64,000 nucleotides of DNA from G963663775 sp963663775 (lineage in GTDB: Bacteria; Bacillota; Clostridia; Oscillospirales; Butyricicoccaceae), in the NCBI GenBank assembly GCA_963663775.1, contig OY760624.1, positions 124,001-188,000 of the forward strand, written 5' to 3'. The notes under the pieces were generated by a model. It was not told where the DNA came from and did no database searches. It was given only the letters and a program-made list of their open reading frames with translations. The position numbers and the translations under genes are program-made. Shown here in pieces: positions 1-7,951 of this stretch (the stretch's first letter is position 1; each line of letters starts with the position of its first letter).

Positions 1-440
1 AGTCCGCTGATGGATTTAGTTTGTGCAGCCGCGCTCTCACCAAGTTTGGACAAACCTGTCTGAAGGGTATTGAATATCTTTTCAAACACCTTTTTGTGGG
101 TAGGGCTGATGAGCCTATCAAAAGCAGACAAAGCCTTTCGGACGTCGGATACGTCAAAATCATTGCCTTTAGCAATCCAAGTGGAAAACAGATTCTCATA
201 TGAAATAAAGTATCCAATGGCATCTTTTGTATAATTAACGAACTGCGCATCAGATTCATCCATGTGAGTAATATCTTCTTGAGACATGCCCTGTCCTTCG
301 AAAAAATGTAGTTCCTTCTCGGAAAGGTATTTGTAAAAAATGAAGCCAAGAATGAAGTCCTTGTACTCGTTAGCTTCTATTTTGGAACGCATTTGATTTG
401 CAGATTCCCATATAGTAGCAGCCAATTGCTGTTTATTCAT
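1..440 (-). CDS. hsdM: Type I restriction-modification DNA methyltransferase subunit M, N-terminal part (runs off the left edge)
   Basis: About 146 N-terminal residues are visible; the gene continues beyond base 1. The translation begins MNKQQLAATIWESANQMRSK and continues through KDFILGFIFYKYLSEKE, the typical helical HsdM N-terminal domain that precedes the SAM-binding methylase domain. HsdM methylates adenine in the bipartite target of type I systems and forms the core of the HsdRMS complex. The ATG at 440 is preceded by a GAGAGG ribosome site about 8 bases upstream. A small excisionase-like gene ends 18 bases upstream in the same direction, an arrangement common in Firmicute hsd operons. 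Catalytic motifs lie outside the window, so I infer function only from the N-terminal domain. Confidence 0.88.
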   Translation of the reverse strand, partial: MNKQQLAATIWESANQMRSKIEANEYKDFILGFIFYKYLSEKELHFFEGQGMSQEDITHMDESDAQFVNYTKDAIGYFISYENLFSTWIAKGNDFDVSDVRKALSAFDRLISPTHKKVFEKIFNTLQTGLSKLGESAAAQTKSISG

Positions 441-457
441 AATGTATTTACCTCTCT

Positions 458-663
458 TTAATCAGTAACCGTTTCTTCTGCAGCCGCACCGCTTTTAGCC
501 CAATCATCAAGCTCCGAATATTTGAACTTCCATGACCTGCCAATCTTTACGGCTGGGATTCCGTTTTTTTTTTAATCCAGTCTCGAATGGTAGCAGGTTT
601 GACGCCAAAATAGTCAGCAGCTTCATCAACATTGATCCAGCGTTCTTGAATGTTCTCTTTCAT
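458..663 (-). pseudogene. Excisionase/MerR-like helix-turn-helix protein upstream of hsdM, frameshifted in a ten-A tract
   Basis: Reading leftward from ATG 663 (AGTGAGG ribosome site) the frame gives MKENIQERWINVDEAADYFG and ATIRDWIKKK, a typical excisionase-family winged-helix DNA-binding domain. It then hits a stop soon after ten consecutive A residues (coding strand, bases 573-564). One added A or two removed restores the rest of the domain: GIPAVKIGRSWKFKYSELDD through WAKSG to a stop at 458. Residues on both sides of the tract match the family, so the break is a single length change in the homopolymer. The protein probably regulates the downstream hsd genes. The break could be a sequencing error, a decayed gene, or a slippage switch. 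Confidence 0.8.
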
Positions 664-916
664 GTAATCTACCTCACTCATGAAGTATTGCTTTTCATCT
701 TCCATGCTCTTGTTAGTGCGAAATCTCATAAGGGCTCAATATTATTGCTATCCTGTCTGGCACATTGTCAGGATAGCATTACCCATAATTATACATTATA
801 TCTTATTTTGCCGCAGTTTACAATTGTTTTTGCGTGTTTTCATCGGTTTATCTTTTATAATTATACTTTTATGCCCAATAGATGGATTATCTCCAGAAAA
901 CAGCTTACCACCATAA
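664..916. other. Intergenic region upstream of the hsd genes
   Basis: About 250 bases of AT-rich DNA upstream of the excisionase-like gene. It should contain the hsd promoter on the minus strand, but I see no clear consensus pair. I recognise no gene here. Confidence 0.4.
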
Positions 917-1183
917 GGTAATGCACTTTTCATACTCAGCAACACAAAGTATTATGGCACCGCTGTTATCTTCAAAACCCACACACTGGAATACAAGGCA
1001 AAGTGGAAGAACAATGGCGGCGTAGTAGGCAGATACGCTTCCGGAAATAACGAAGCAATTATCCCGGAGGAAATCTTTAATAAAGTACAAGAGGAACGCT
1101 CCCGTCGGAACAACGTCGAGGTCGGTGAGAATGGCACCAATCATCGTAAAACCACGAAGTACTCAACGAAAAAGAAAGATTAG
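917..1183 (+). pseudogene. Remnant of a large serine recombinase (recombinase domain)
   Basis: An open frame without a plausible start runs to the stop at 1181-1183. It reads YYGTAVIFKTHTLEYKAKWK, then NNGGVVGRYASGNNEAIIPEE and IFNKVQEERSRRNN. This is the Recombinase domain just downstream of the catalytic resolvase domain in large serine integrases of clostridial conjugative transposons. The catalytic N-terminus and the zinc-ribbon/coiled-coil C-terminus are missing, so it is a fragment of about 88 codons. It suggests that a conjugative transposon or phage once inserted here, consistent with the arsenic island to its right. Assignment to the family rests on recalled motif similarity, not a search. 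Confidence 0.72.
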
Positions 1184-2010
1184 CCCAACTAACACTTCGA
1201 TTATATGTGTTTAGGCAGAGCCTTTTGAACCCTCTTATTTTCCCTTGTACTCCGTTATTTTTCGTAGAACTATTTTATTCTTCCTCAAGGGGTATTCAAG
1301 TCGCGGCTTGAACCAAGAATTCCAGAAAAGCCCAATAGCGCAGAAAAGCCTGCAATACAAAGGATTTTGAATACCCCTATGGGGCAAATCCCTTGTATTG
1401 CAGGCTTTCTTAATACGAATAATAAAGGAATTGACCGAAGCATCGTATCAATGCTTCGGTCAATGTTTGGTTGCAGAAGCAAGATTTAAACCTACGAAAA
1501 ATAAGCAGAGTGTAATTGCGAAGTTGCGCAGTTTTGTTAGAAATGTATAGGGTTGTGTTAAGAATCAAGCGAAAGAACGAATCTACCTGTTTGCCGAGTG
1601 AACACAGTGTTCAAATCCGCTTCGTTTCCGTTTGCTGGGTGAACACCCTATGAGTACCCGCTTATTGAGTGCAAGGCGAAATCAACCGCCAAGCTCCACA
1701 AACGGGGATTTTTCACCCCCACTCGACACACGGCAAAAAACAAAAAAAGCCGTCAAAAAGCCTTGAAATCAAGACCTTTTGACGGCTAGTGTGTGCAAAA
1801 TAAAAACGCAAGCATTGTATCAATACTTGCGTTCTTATATGGCAAAGTACACGAGTTTGATACAAAATGCACCCGGTCGCCTTGTTCCCGTTTGCTTTGT
1901 GAACACCCTCGGCTCTTTCCGTTTGTTCCGTTTGCTTTGTGAACACACCACATATTTTTCACTTAAACTATAAGATACATACTTTATTTCATAAATATGT
2001 TTTAAACATA
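1184..2010. other. Gene-poor region with nested inverted repeats and short repeats
   Basis: No convincing gene. It contains long hairpins at 1345-1408, 1431-1465, 1748-1787 and 1805-1833, a 19-20 bp inverted pair at 1249-1267 and 1492-1511, and four copies of a 22-bp motif around CCGTTTGCTTTGTGAACAC (1586, 1628, 1888, 1928). Bases 1468-1496 resemble a decayed tRNA 3' end on the minus strand (T-arm plus CCA). The whole looks like the margin of an integrated element. Confidence 0.6.
1249..1511. repeat. MITE-like segment with terminal inverted repeats and an internal palindrome
   Basis: The ends are near-perfect inverted repeats: ACTCCGTTATTTTTCGTAG at 1249-1267 against CTACGAAAAATAAGCAGAGT at 1492-1511. 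Inside are a 20-bp-stem hairpin (1345-1408) and a 13-bp-stem hairpin (1431-1465). There is no transposase. The 263-bp size and structure fit a non-autonomous element or a folded RNA; I see no target-site duplication that decides it. Confidence 0.45.
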
Positions 2011-2039
2011 TTGACAAAACTTGATATGAAGCATATACT
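2011..2039 (+). promoter_or_regulatory. Sigma-A promoter of the ars operon
   Basis: TTGACA at 2011-2016 and TATACT at 2034-2039 are separated by exactly 17 bases. The promoter sits about 38 bases upstream of the arsR start and overlaps the ArsR-type half-site at 2021-2029, so repressor binding would block polymerase. Confidence 0.85.
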
Positions 2040-2041
2040 CA

Positions 2042-2069
2042 CCTCATATCAAAAATTATTGATATGAGG
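2042..2069. promoter_or_regulatory. Probable ArsR operator (inverted repeat)
   Basis: CCTCATATCAA (2042-2052) and TTGATATGAGG (2059-2069) form a perfect 11-bp inverted repeat with a 6-base spacer just downstream of the -10 box. A third half-site TTGATATGA lies between the -35 and -10 boxes at 2021-2029. SmtB/ArsR repressors bind such 12-2-12-like palindromes, so autoregulation by metalloid-released ArsR is the natural reading. Confidence 0.78.
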
Positions 2070-2076
2070 TGATGAC

Positions 2077-2391
2077 TTGATATCCACGTATGATAATTAC
2101 ACAAAAGTGTTCAAAGCACTTTGTGACGAACAGCGATTGCGAATACTAGAACTACTTCGCGATGGTGAAAAATGTGCCTGCGTTTTGCTCGAACAACTAG
2201 ACATTGGGCAGTCAGGGCTTTCCTACCATATGAAGAAATTGGTTGACTCGGGTGTTGTCGAGAGCCGTCAGGATGGTAAATGGACGCATTACAAGATCAG
2301 TGAAAAAGGCAGTGCCTATGCCGGGGAGTTGCTGAAGAAGTTAACAACGCCAAACTCAGTAATTGAAGAAAACAATTGCTGCAAAAGATAA
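2077..2391 (+). CDS. arsR: ArsR-family metalloid-responsive repressor
   Basis: This is a 104-residue winged-helix repressor. KVFKALCDEQRLRILELLRD is the family's first helices. CACVLLEQLDIGQSGLSYHM covers the metal-binding cysteine region and recognition helix: the vicinal CxC near residue 28 resembles the ELCVCDL-type As(III) site. The C-terminus adds NNCCKR, a further cysteine pair that could also bind arsenite. The start is a TTG at 2077, placed 3 bases after a GAGGTGAT ribosome site that overlaps the operator. It is first in the ars operon; a hairpin terminator follows at 2389-2416, so downstream genes may be partly attenuated or rely on read-through. Confidence 0.92.
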   Translation: MISTYDNYTKVFKALCDEQRLRILELLRDGEKCACVLLEQLDIGQSGLSYHMKKLVDSGVVESRQDGKWTHYKISEKGSAYAGELLKKLTTPNSVIEENNCCKR

Positions 2392-2416
2392 AAGCCATCA
2401 GGACGATGGCTTTTTA
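2389..2416 (+). terminator. Hairpin terminator or attenuator after arsR
   Basis: AAAGCCATC and GATGGCTTT form a short stem around AGGAC, followed by a T run. It lies between arsR and the permease and may set the ratio of repressor to transport mRNA. Confidence 0.75.
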
Positions 2417-2482
2417 CAGACAATACACATCAAGCTTTGTCGATATGTTTGTCCTTCATAAGAAAGTGAGGTTTTATATGAT

Positions 2483-3496
2483 ATGCAAATATTAAAAGCG
2501 ATCTGGGATTTTTTCCAGAATGAAATACTCGCCATGAAGTGGCTGAACACCGTTATCGGAAACGGCTTGTCCGCCATGGGACTGGATTTAGAAAACCGCT
2601 GGGTCGGGAGCGCTCAGTTTTTTCTTTATGACGTTATAAAAATTACATTATTACTGTGCTTCCTAATCTTCTTTATCAGCTACATCCAAAGCTACTTTCC
2701 GCCTGAGCGCAGTAAAAAAATACTGGGACGTTACCACGGTATAGGGGCAAGGAGTATCGCTGCTCTGTTGGGTACTGTAACGCCTTTCTGCTCCTGTTCA
2801 TCTATTCCTTTATTCATTGGATTTACCTCCGCAGGATTACCGGTCGGAGTAACGTTCTCGTTTTTGATTTCCTCCCCGATGGTGGATCTTGGATCGCTGC
2901 TCCTTCTGATGAGCATTTTCGGCGCAAAAGTGGCTGTTATCTATGTAGTTGTCGGTTTGAGCATAGCGGTCATTGGCGGCACAATCATTGAAAAAATGCA
3001 TATGGAAAAGCACGTTGAAAGCTTTATCCTGATCGCTGGCAGTGTGGATATTGAATCACCAGACCTGACAAAGAAAGACCGTTTGATCTATGCGAAGGAG
3101 CAATTGCTTTCAACATTTAAGAAAGTATTTCCATATATCCTTGTCGGTGTCGGCATCGGCGCCATTATTCACAATTGGATTCCTGAAGAATGGGTGGCAA
3201 CGGTGCTGGGCAGCAAAAACCCGTTTGGAGTTGTGCTGGCTACGCTCGTCGGTGTCCCTATGTACGCAGATATATTTGGTACTATTCCAATTGCGGAAGC
3301 GCTTTTATATAAATGGGCACTGCTTGGGGCCATCCTGTCTTTCATGATGGCGGTCACTACTTTATCCCTACCGTCCATGATCATGCTCCGCAAGGCGGTC
3401 AAACCGAAGCTGCTGGCACTGTTTATCGCAATCTGCACCGTAGGCATCATAATTGTAGGTTACTTCTTTAATGCCATTCAGGGATTTATAATATAG
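2483..3496 (+). CDS. arsP: ArsP-type permease (organoarsenical/arsenite efflux family)
   Basis: This 337-residue polytopic membrane protein matches the predicted-permease (DUF318/ArsP) family. Eight or more hydrophobic segments are visible. The signature TPFCSCSSIPLFIGF (around residues 106-120) contains the paired cysteines that bind trivalent arsenicals in characterised ArsP proteins. A second-half motif, GVPMYADIFGTIPIAEALL, is also typical. ArsP in Campylobacter exports trivalent organoarsenicals such as methylarsenite and roxarsone(III); substrate here is inferred from family and neighbours. A GTGAGG ribosome site precedes the start, and the stop is 12 bases before the next gene, so the two are co-transcribed. 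Confidence 0.88.
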   Translation: MQILKAIWDFFQNEILAMKWLNTVIGNGLSAMGLDLENRWVGSAQFFLYDVIKITLLLCFLIFFISYIQSYFPPERSKKILGRYHGIGARSIAALLGTVTPFCSCSSIPLFIGFTSAGLPVGVTFSFLISSPMVDLGSLLLLMSIFGAKVAVIYVVVGLSIAVIGGTIIEKMHMEKHVESFILIAGSVDIESPDLTKKDRLIYAKEQLLSTFKKVFPYILVGVGIGAIIHNWIPEEWVATVLGSKNPFGVVLATLVGVPMYADIFGTIPIAEALLYKWALLGAILSFMMAVTTLSLPSMIMLRKAVKPKLLALFIAICTVGIIIVGYFFNAIQGFII

Positions 3497-3508
3497 GAGG
3501 AAAGTATC

Positions 3509-4273
3509 ATGGCTAAGACTTGGTATCCCGTTATAGACTATTTGAACTGCACGGAGTGCGGAATCTGTATCAAAAAATGTTCGCATGGTGTCTATGATAG
3601 CGCAAAGGCTCCATCACCCGTAGTAACAAATCCGGGAGCCTGCATCGATCATTGCCACGGCTGCGGAAACATCTGTCCTGTTGGCGCAATCACCTATTTG
3701 GGTGAGGATACGGACTGGACACCTCCAAGCGGAGAAGAAATAGAAGAAGCATCCTGCTGTTCCTGCGGATGTGAAATGGCTTCTGAAAAGAAGCTTGTTG
3801 TCGAGTATCTTTATCTTGACCTGCAAACCTGTGACCGATGCATCGGGACGGATAATATGCTTGACGAGGTAATGCTCACACTCACGCCTGCACTCGAGCT
3901 TGCCGGATATGCGGTGGAATACACCAAGGTTGAGATGGAAACAGCAGTACTTGCTGAAAAATATCAATTTCTCTCATCTCCGACAATCCGTGTAAGCGGG
4001 AAGGATATTTGCCAGTCAGTCGCAGAAAACAGTTGTGGCTGCTGCAGTGATATCAGCGGGACCGATGTTGATTGTAGAGTATTTGAATATAACGGGGAAA
4101 CCTATGAAGTTCCTCCGAAAGAGATGCTGGCTGAAGCAATCCTTCATGCCGTGTTTGGGCAAGCTGAAACCGGATGCTCCTGCGGCAATTATGAGCTTCC
4201 GGAAAACCTGAAAAGCTTTTTTACAGGGAAATCAAACAAATCTGAATGCACCTGCGGAGGTGGCTGCTGCTGA
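3509..4273 (+). CDS. Ferredoxin domain fused to DUF2703 thioredoxin-like domain, cysteine-rich, in the ars operon
   Basis: This 254-residue protein has two parts. Residues 10-60 hold two 4Fe-4S motifs (Cys 14, 17, 20, 24 and Cys 45, 49, 52, 56). From about residue 78 a DUF2703 domain follows: KLVVEYLYLDLQTCDRCIGT carries a redox-type CxxC, and FLSSPTIRVSGKDICQ is the thioredoxin-fold cis-Pro region. Further cysteine clusters CCSCGC, CGCC, CSCG and CTCGGGCC bring the total to about 28 Cys. DUF2703 proteins occur in ars operons. A role in passing electrons to arsenic reduction or in chelating As(III) is inference. The RBS is GGAGG, and the stop overlaps the next start (TGATG). Confidence 0.85.
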   Translation: MAKTWYPVIDYLNCTECGICIKKCSHGVYDSAKAPSPVVTNPGACIDHCHGCGNICPVGAITYLGEDTDWTPPSGEEIEEASCCSCGCEMASEKKLVVEYLYLDLQTCDRCIGTDNMLDEVMLTLTPALELAGYAVEYTKVEMETAVLAEKYQFLSSPTIRVSGKDICQSVAENSCGCCSDISGTDVDCRVFEYNGETYEVPPKEMLAEAILHAVFGQAETGCSCGNYELPENLKSFFTGKSNKSECTCGGGCC

Positions 4274-5472
4274 TGGATATGAAAAAAAACAAAATTATTA
4301 TGTTGTTAGGGCTTGCGGGCTTTATTGTTATGGCGGACAACTGGGTAGTATCCCCGATCCTGCCGGCTATTGCGCAAAATCTGAATATCGATATCGCAAG
4401 AGCTGGATTATTGGTAACGGTCTATATGATACCGTTTGGCTTCTTCCAGATCGTCTTTGGCCCTCTGGCGGACCGGTTTGGGAAAAAACAGGTTATAACA
4501 TTTTCGATAGTCGCGTTTACAATCGCGACAGGACTCTGTGCACTCGGTTCAAACCTCAGCAATTTAATTATATTCCGGGCATTAACAGGAGCATTTGCCG
4601 CATCGGTTATGCCTATATCCCTCGCATTGATTGGAGATATCTTCCCGGTGGAAGAGCGACAGGGCGCCATCGGTACCTTTATGGGCATCTCTTTTCTGGG
4701 GCAAGGGCTCAGCATGGCGATCGGTGGAGCGATTGCGTACTTTTTAAGTTGGCGGGGGGTCTTTGGCATCTATGCCGTGTTCGCACTTATCCCTGCGTTT
4801 CTGCTAATAAAAAACTATAAGACATTACCGGCTGAAAAGCATCCGGACAGCAAAATATTTGCACCATATTTAAAGCTGCTTGGCACATCAAGAAGTCTGT
4901 TTACTTATATTGTTGTTCTGCTTGAAGGTTTTTTTATTGTTGGTAGCTTCTCCTTTGTAGGCGCCTATATTTCGAAGACATACGGTTTTAACTATTTCTA
5001 TATCGGGCTTATCATGACTGCTTTTGGTATTATGACCGTTATCGGCGGCAGATTAAGCGGGAAAATCGCGCAAAAAATCGGAGCGAGGAAAATTCTAAGC
5101 ATTGGTCTTGCACTGGCCGCGCTCGCCGATATTGTTATTTATTTCTTTGGCGGTACGCTTTGGCTTTTAATTGTAGGTGTCGCGCTGCTTGGCCTCGGTT
5201 TTATATTTACCCATTCAACACTATTGACAAGAGCAACGGAGTTTGCACAGAAAGCAAGAGGAGCCGCCATGTCGCTTGTCGCCTTTTGTTTTATGGGCGG
5301 CGGCGGCGTAGGAACCGCAATTGGTGGCAGACTAATTACAGCGGCATCTTTTAGCGGTTTGTTTCTTATTTACGGTATAGCGCTGGCAGCTACGCTGATT
5401 TTAAGCTTTGTTTTAATTCGTGACCATGTGGTGGAACAGATCGAATCAAAAGAAGAAATCGGGAATCTGTAA
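4273..5472 (+). CDS. Major facilitator superfamily transporter of the ars operon
   Basis: This 399-residue protein has about 12 hydrophobic helices. The MFS motif GPLADRFGKKQVITFS lies in the loop between TM2 and TM3, and the second half has GRLSGKIAQKIGARK as its degenerate copy. FRALTGAFAASVMPIS resembles drug-efflux antiporters of the Bcr/CflA type. I place the start at ATG 4273, which overlaps the preceding stop and has GGAGGTGG 10 bases upstream; a longer frame from 4246 would overlap more. MFS proteins in ars operons export arsenicals or phospho-arsenicals (ArsJ, ArsK are examples), but this one is not clearly either. Substrate unknown. Confidence 0.85.
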   Translation: MDMKKNKIIMLLGLAGFIVMADNWVVSPILPAIAQNLNIDIARAGLLVTVYMIPFGFFQIVFGPLADRFGKKQVITFSIVAFTIATGLCALGSNLSNLIIFRALTGAFAASVMPISLALIGDIFPVEERQGAIGTFMGISFLGQGLSMAIGGAIAYFLSWRGVFGIYAVFALIPAFLLIKNYKTLPAEKHPDSKIFAPYLKLLGTSRSLFTYIVVLLEGFFIVGSFSFVGAYISKTYGFNYFYIGLIMTAFGIMTVIGGRLSGKIAQKIGARKILSIGLALAALADIVIYFFGGTLWLLIVGVALLGLGFIFTHSTLLTRATEFAQKARGAAMSLVAFCFMGGGGVGTAIGGRLITAASFSGLFLIYGIALAATLILSFVLIRDHVVEQIESKEEIGNL

Positions 5473-5554
5473 ATAAAAATTTCCATGTGAACGATTAAAT
5501 TATGGAGAAATTGTATGGTGGTATGCTATATGTGTCTTGAAAGGAGCATTATTT

Positions 5555-5902
5555 ATGTCACTATTCGGAAAGAAAAACAAAAACGAGGAAACGATATCCT
5601 GCTGCTGCGGCAACTGCGATGCCGAAAACATGGCAAAGGCTGAAAGCGCTAAAACCGAAGGTTCAGGCGTTAAGGTGTTGGGCAGCGGCTGCGCGAAATG
5701 CAATCAGCTTGAAGCAGCAACCAAAGCCGCGCTTGAACAGCTTGGCATGGATACAACGATTGATCATGTGACCGATTTTTTACAGATCGCGGCCTATGGC
5801 GTGATGACAACTCCCGCACTTGTTATAGATGGTAAAGTGGTTTCTTACGGGAAGGTTCTAAAAACAGAAGAAGTCGTAAAAATCCTGCAGAAGGTCAGAT
5901 AA
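5555..5902 (+). CDS. Small thioredoxin-family protein (MTH895-like) of the ars operon
   Basis: This 115-residue protein carries an N-terminal cysteine cluster (ISCCCGNCDAEN) followed by a small redox-active thioredoxin fold. KVLGSGCAKCNQLEAATKAA has the CxxC active site (CAKC), and YGVMTTPALVIDGKVVSYGK has the cis-proline TP. ATG 5555 is chosen because AAAGGAG lies 9 bases upstream. Such glutaredoxin-like proteins travel with arsenic permease genes; the likely job is reducing a disulfide in an arsenate reductase or handling As(III). That role is inferred from context. Confidence 0.85.
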   Translation: MSLFGKKNKNEETISCCCGNCDAENMAKAESAKTEGSGVKVLGSGCAKCNQLEAATKAALEQLGMDTTIDHVTDFLQIAAYGVMTTPALVIDGKVVSYGKVLKTEEVVKILQKVR

Positions 5903-6055
5903 GCTCAAGAGCGGGCAAAAACTCTTGAAGAATTATTGTGGTTATTTGTGTGAATTATATAAAATTTTACACGAATTTGCTTTTGAATTTACAACTTCAG
6001 GATATAATGATTTAAATATGCTTATTTTGTGCAAAAAGGAAGGGGACCTATTTAG

Positions 6056-6484
6056 ATGAAAACCAAAGTATTATTTATATGTGTGCACAACTCAGCTAGG
6101 AGCCAAATGGCTGAAGAATTACTGAAAAAGTTTGCTGGTGATCTGTTTGAGGTCAAAAGTGCTGGATTTTCTCCATCTACAATAAACCCCTTGGTTGTTG
6201 AAGTAATGAAAGAAGAAGATATTGACCTAACTGAAAAGGAAACACAGAGTGTATTTAGTCTTATACAAGCTCAAACATTTTTTGGGTATGTCATAACTGT
6301 ATGTGACAGAGAAAGAGAAGCTGACTGCCCTGTGTTTCCAGGTATACCCAAGAGAATTCATTGGGATCTTGAAAACCCAGAATATTTTATAGGCACATAT
6401 GACGAAAAGATAGACAAAGTCAGAGAACTGAAAGATCAGATAAAAGAGCTGGTGTTAGATTTCATTGAAAAACATCGTCAATGA
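6056..6484 (+). CDS. arsC: Arsenate reductase, thioredoxin-coupled low-molecular-weight phosphatase type
   Basis: This 142-residue protein opens with VLFICVHNSARSQMAEEL, the P-loop Cys9-x5-Arg15 of the ArsC/LMW protein tyrosine phosphatase fold. ITVCDREREADCPVFPG supplies the two additional redox cysteines of the pI258 type, so the enzyme reduces As(V) to As(III) through a cysteine relay regenerated by thioredoxin. Length and order match the family. AAGGAAGGGG lies upstream of ATG 6056. A gap of about 150 bases separates it from the thioredoxin gene, so it may have its own promoter. Confidence 0.93.
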   Translation: MKTKVLFICVHNSARSQMAEELLKKFAGDLFEVKSAGFSPSTINPLVVEVMKEEDIDLTEKETQSVFSLIQAQTFFGYVITVCDREREADCPVFPGIPKRIHWDLENPEYFIGTYDEKIDKVRELKDQIKELVLDFIEKHRQ

Positions 6485-6609
6485 AGAGAAGGCTTTAAAA
6501 AGCGAGACTCAAACCTAAATAACACCCTCAATACGAGCCAAAATTCTAAGACCGATAACAACTCAATTTTCACATAATCGAGTTGATTTACCAGCAAGGA
6601 GTCGAATCT

Positions 6610-7659
6610 ATGGAAAAACCTAATCATATAGAAATTAGCTTTTTTGAAAAATATCTCACCCTGTGGGTCATCCTGTGTATGGCCGCGGGCGTACTGATCG
6701 GCAAATTTTTACCGGGAGTTCCAGCGTTACTGGGACGTTTTGAATATGCAAACGTATCTATTCCCATTGCGATCCTGATCTGGCTCATGATCTATCCCAT
6801 GATGCTCAAGGTGGACTTTCAAAGCGTTAAAAACGTCGGTAAAAATCCAAAAGGATTATTCGTCACATGGGTAACCAACTGGCTTATAAAGCCTTTCACC
6901 ATGTTCGGAATCGCATGGCTGTTTTTCTTCGTGATTTTCAAGACATTGATCCCCTCAGAGCTTGCAACCGACTATTTAGCCGGAGCAATCCTCCTTGGCG
7001 CGGCTCCATGTACCGCGATGGTGTTTGTCTGGAGCCATCTGACAAAGGGTAATGCTGCATACACTGTGGTACAGGTTGCAACAAATGACCTAATAATTCT
7101 CGTTGCGTTTACTCCAATTGTTGCGCTACTTCTTGGCGTCAGTGGAGTCGCGATTCCTTGGGCAACTCTTATTCTTTCAGTCGTTTTGTTCGTGGTTATA
7201 CCGCTGTCTGGCGGTGTGTTAACGCGGAATTATATTACAAAAAAACATGGCATGGACTACTTTCAAAAGCAATTCACCCCGAAATTCGGGAATGTAACGA
7301 TTATCGGCTTATTATTGACCCTTGTAATTATCTTCTCATTCCAGGGTAACGTCATTCTTGAAAACCCACTGCATATCATTCTGATTGCAATACCGCTGAT
7401 CATTCAAACCTTCCTCATCTTCTTCATCGCCTACCTTACAAGCAAAGCATTAAAGCTACCGCACAACATTGCCGCACCTGCCGGGATGATCGGCGCTTCC
7501 AATTTCTTCGAACTTGCTGTCGCCGTGGCAATTTCTCTATTCGGCGCGCAGAGCCCTGTGGCGCTGGCGACCATCGTCGGCGTTCTGGTGGAGGTTCCGG
7601 TTATGCTGACGCTTGTCAGAATTGCAAACAATACGAAAGGATGGTTTCCGCATGAGTAA
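6610..7659 (+). CDS. acr3: Arsenite efflux transporter, ACR3 family
   Basis: This 349-residue, ten-helix membrane protein has the ACR3/BASS fold. LWVILCMAAGVLIGKFLPG, IWLMIYPMMLKVDF and AGAILLGAAPCTAMVFVWSHL are hallmark segments; the Cys in the last one is the conserved, transport-essential cysteine of ACR3. It extrudes As(OH)3 from the cytoplasm using the proton gradient. ATG 6610 follows AAGGAG by 8 bases. The 3' end overlaps the start of a second arsC-like gene by 8 bases, so translational coupling is likely. Confidence 0.93.
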   Translation: MEKPNHIEISFFEKYLTLWVILCMAAGVLIGKFLPGVPALLGRFEYANVSIPIAILIWLMIYPMMLKVDFQSVKNVGKNPKGLFVTWVTNWLIKPFTMFGIAWLFFFVIFKTLIPSELATDYLAGAILLGAAPCTAMVFVWSHLTKGNAAYTVVQVATNDLIILVAFTPIVALLLGVSGVAIPWATLILSVVLFVVIPLSGGVLTRNYITKKHGMDYFQKQFTPKFGNVTIIGLLLTLVIIFSFQGNVILENPLHIILIAIPLIIQTFLIFFIAYLTSKALKLPHNIAAPAGMIGASNFFELAVAVAISLFGAQSPVALATIVGVLVEVPVMLTLVRIANNTKGWFPHE

Positions 7660-7951
7660 ACCCAAAGTCGCCTTTATATGTGTCCATAATTCATGCCGTA
7701 GCCAGATAGCCGAAGCGTTGGGCAAGCACCTTGCTGCAGACGTTTTTGAAAGCTATTCTGCTGGAACGGAGACAAAGCCACAAATTAATCAAGATGCAGT
7801 AAGACTTATGAAAAAACTTTACAGTATCGATATGGAAGCAAGTCAGCATTCTAAACTGCTTGAGGAACTTCCGCCGATTGATGTGGTCGTAACAATGGGC
7901 TGCAATGTGGAATGCCCGTATGGTGAACTGCTAAGACATGTGCCATGCTGA
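7652..7951 (+). pseudogene. Second arsenate reductase, 3'-truncated at an element junction
   Basis: The frame begins MSKPKVAFICVHNSCRSQIA, with the Cys-x5-Arg loop, and proceeds normally to VVVTMGCNVECPY. It then runs into unrelated sequence and stops after 99 codons instead of the usual 130-140. The foreign tail is the antisense of a parA 5' end, so the gene was cut by a recombination or deletion event around base 7920. It overlaps acr3 by 8 bases, showing it was once the last cistron of the ars operon. It lacks the second redox cysteine region and is probably inactive. Confidence 0.85.

Noticed and set aside
1285..1482. 65-codon leftward frame inside the palindromic segment
   Set aside because: Its residues are produced by the inverted repeats; no ribosome site.
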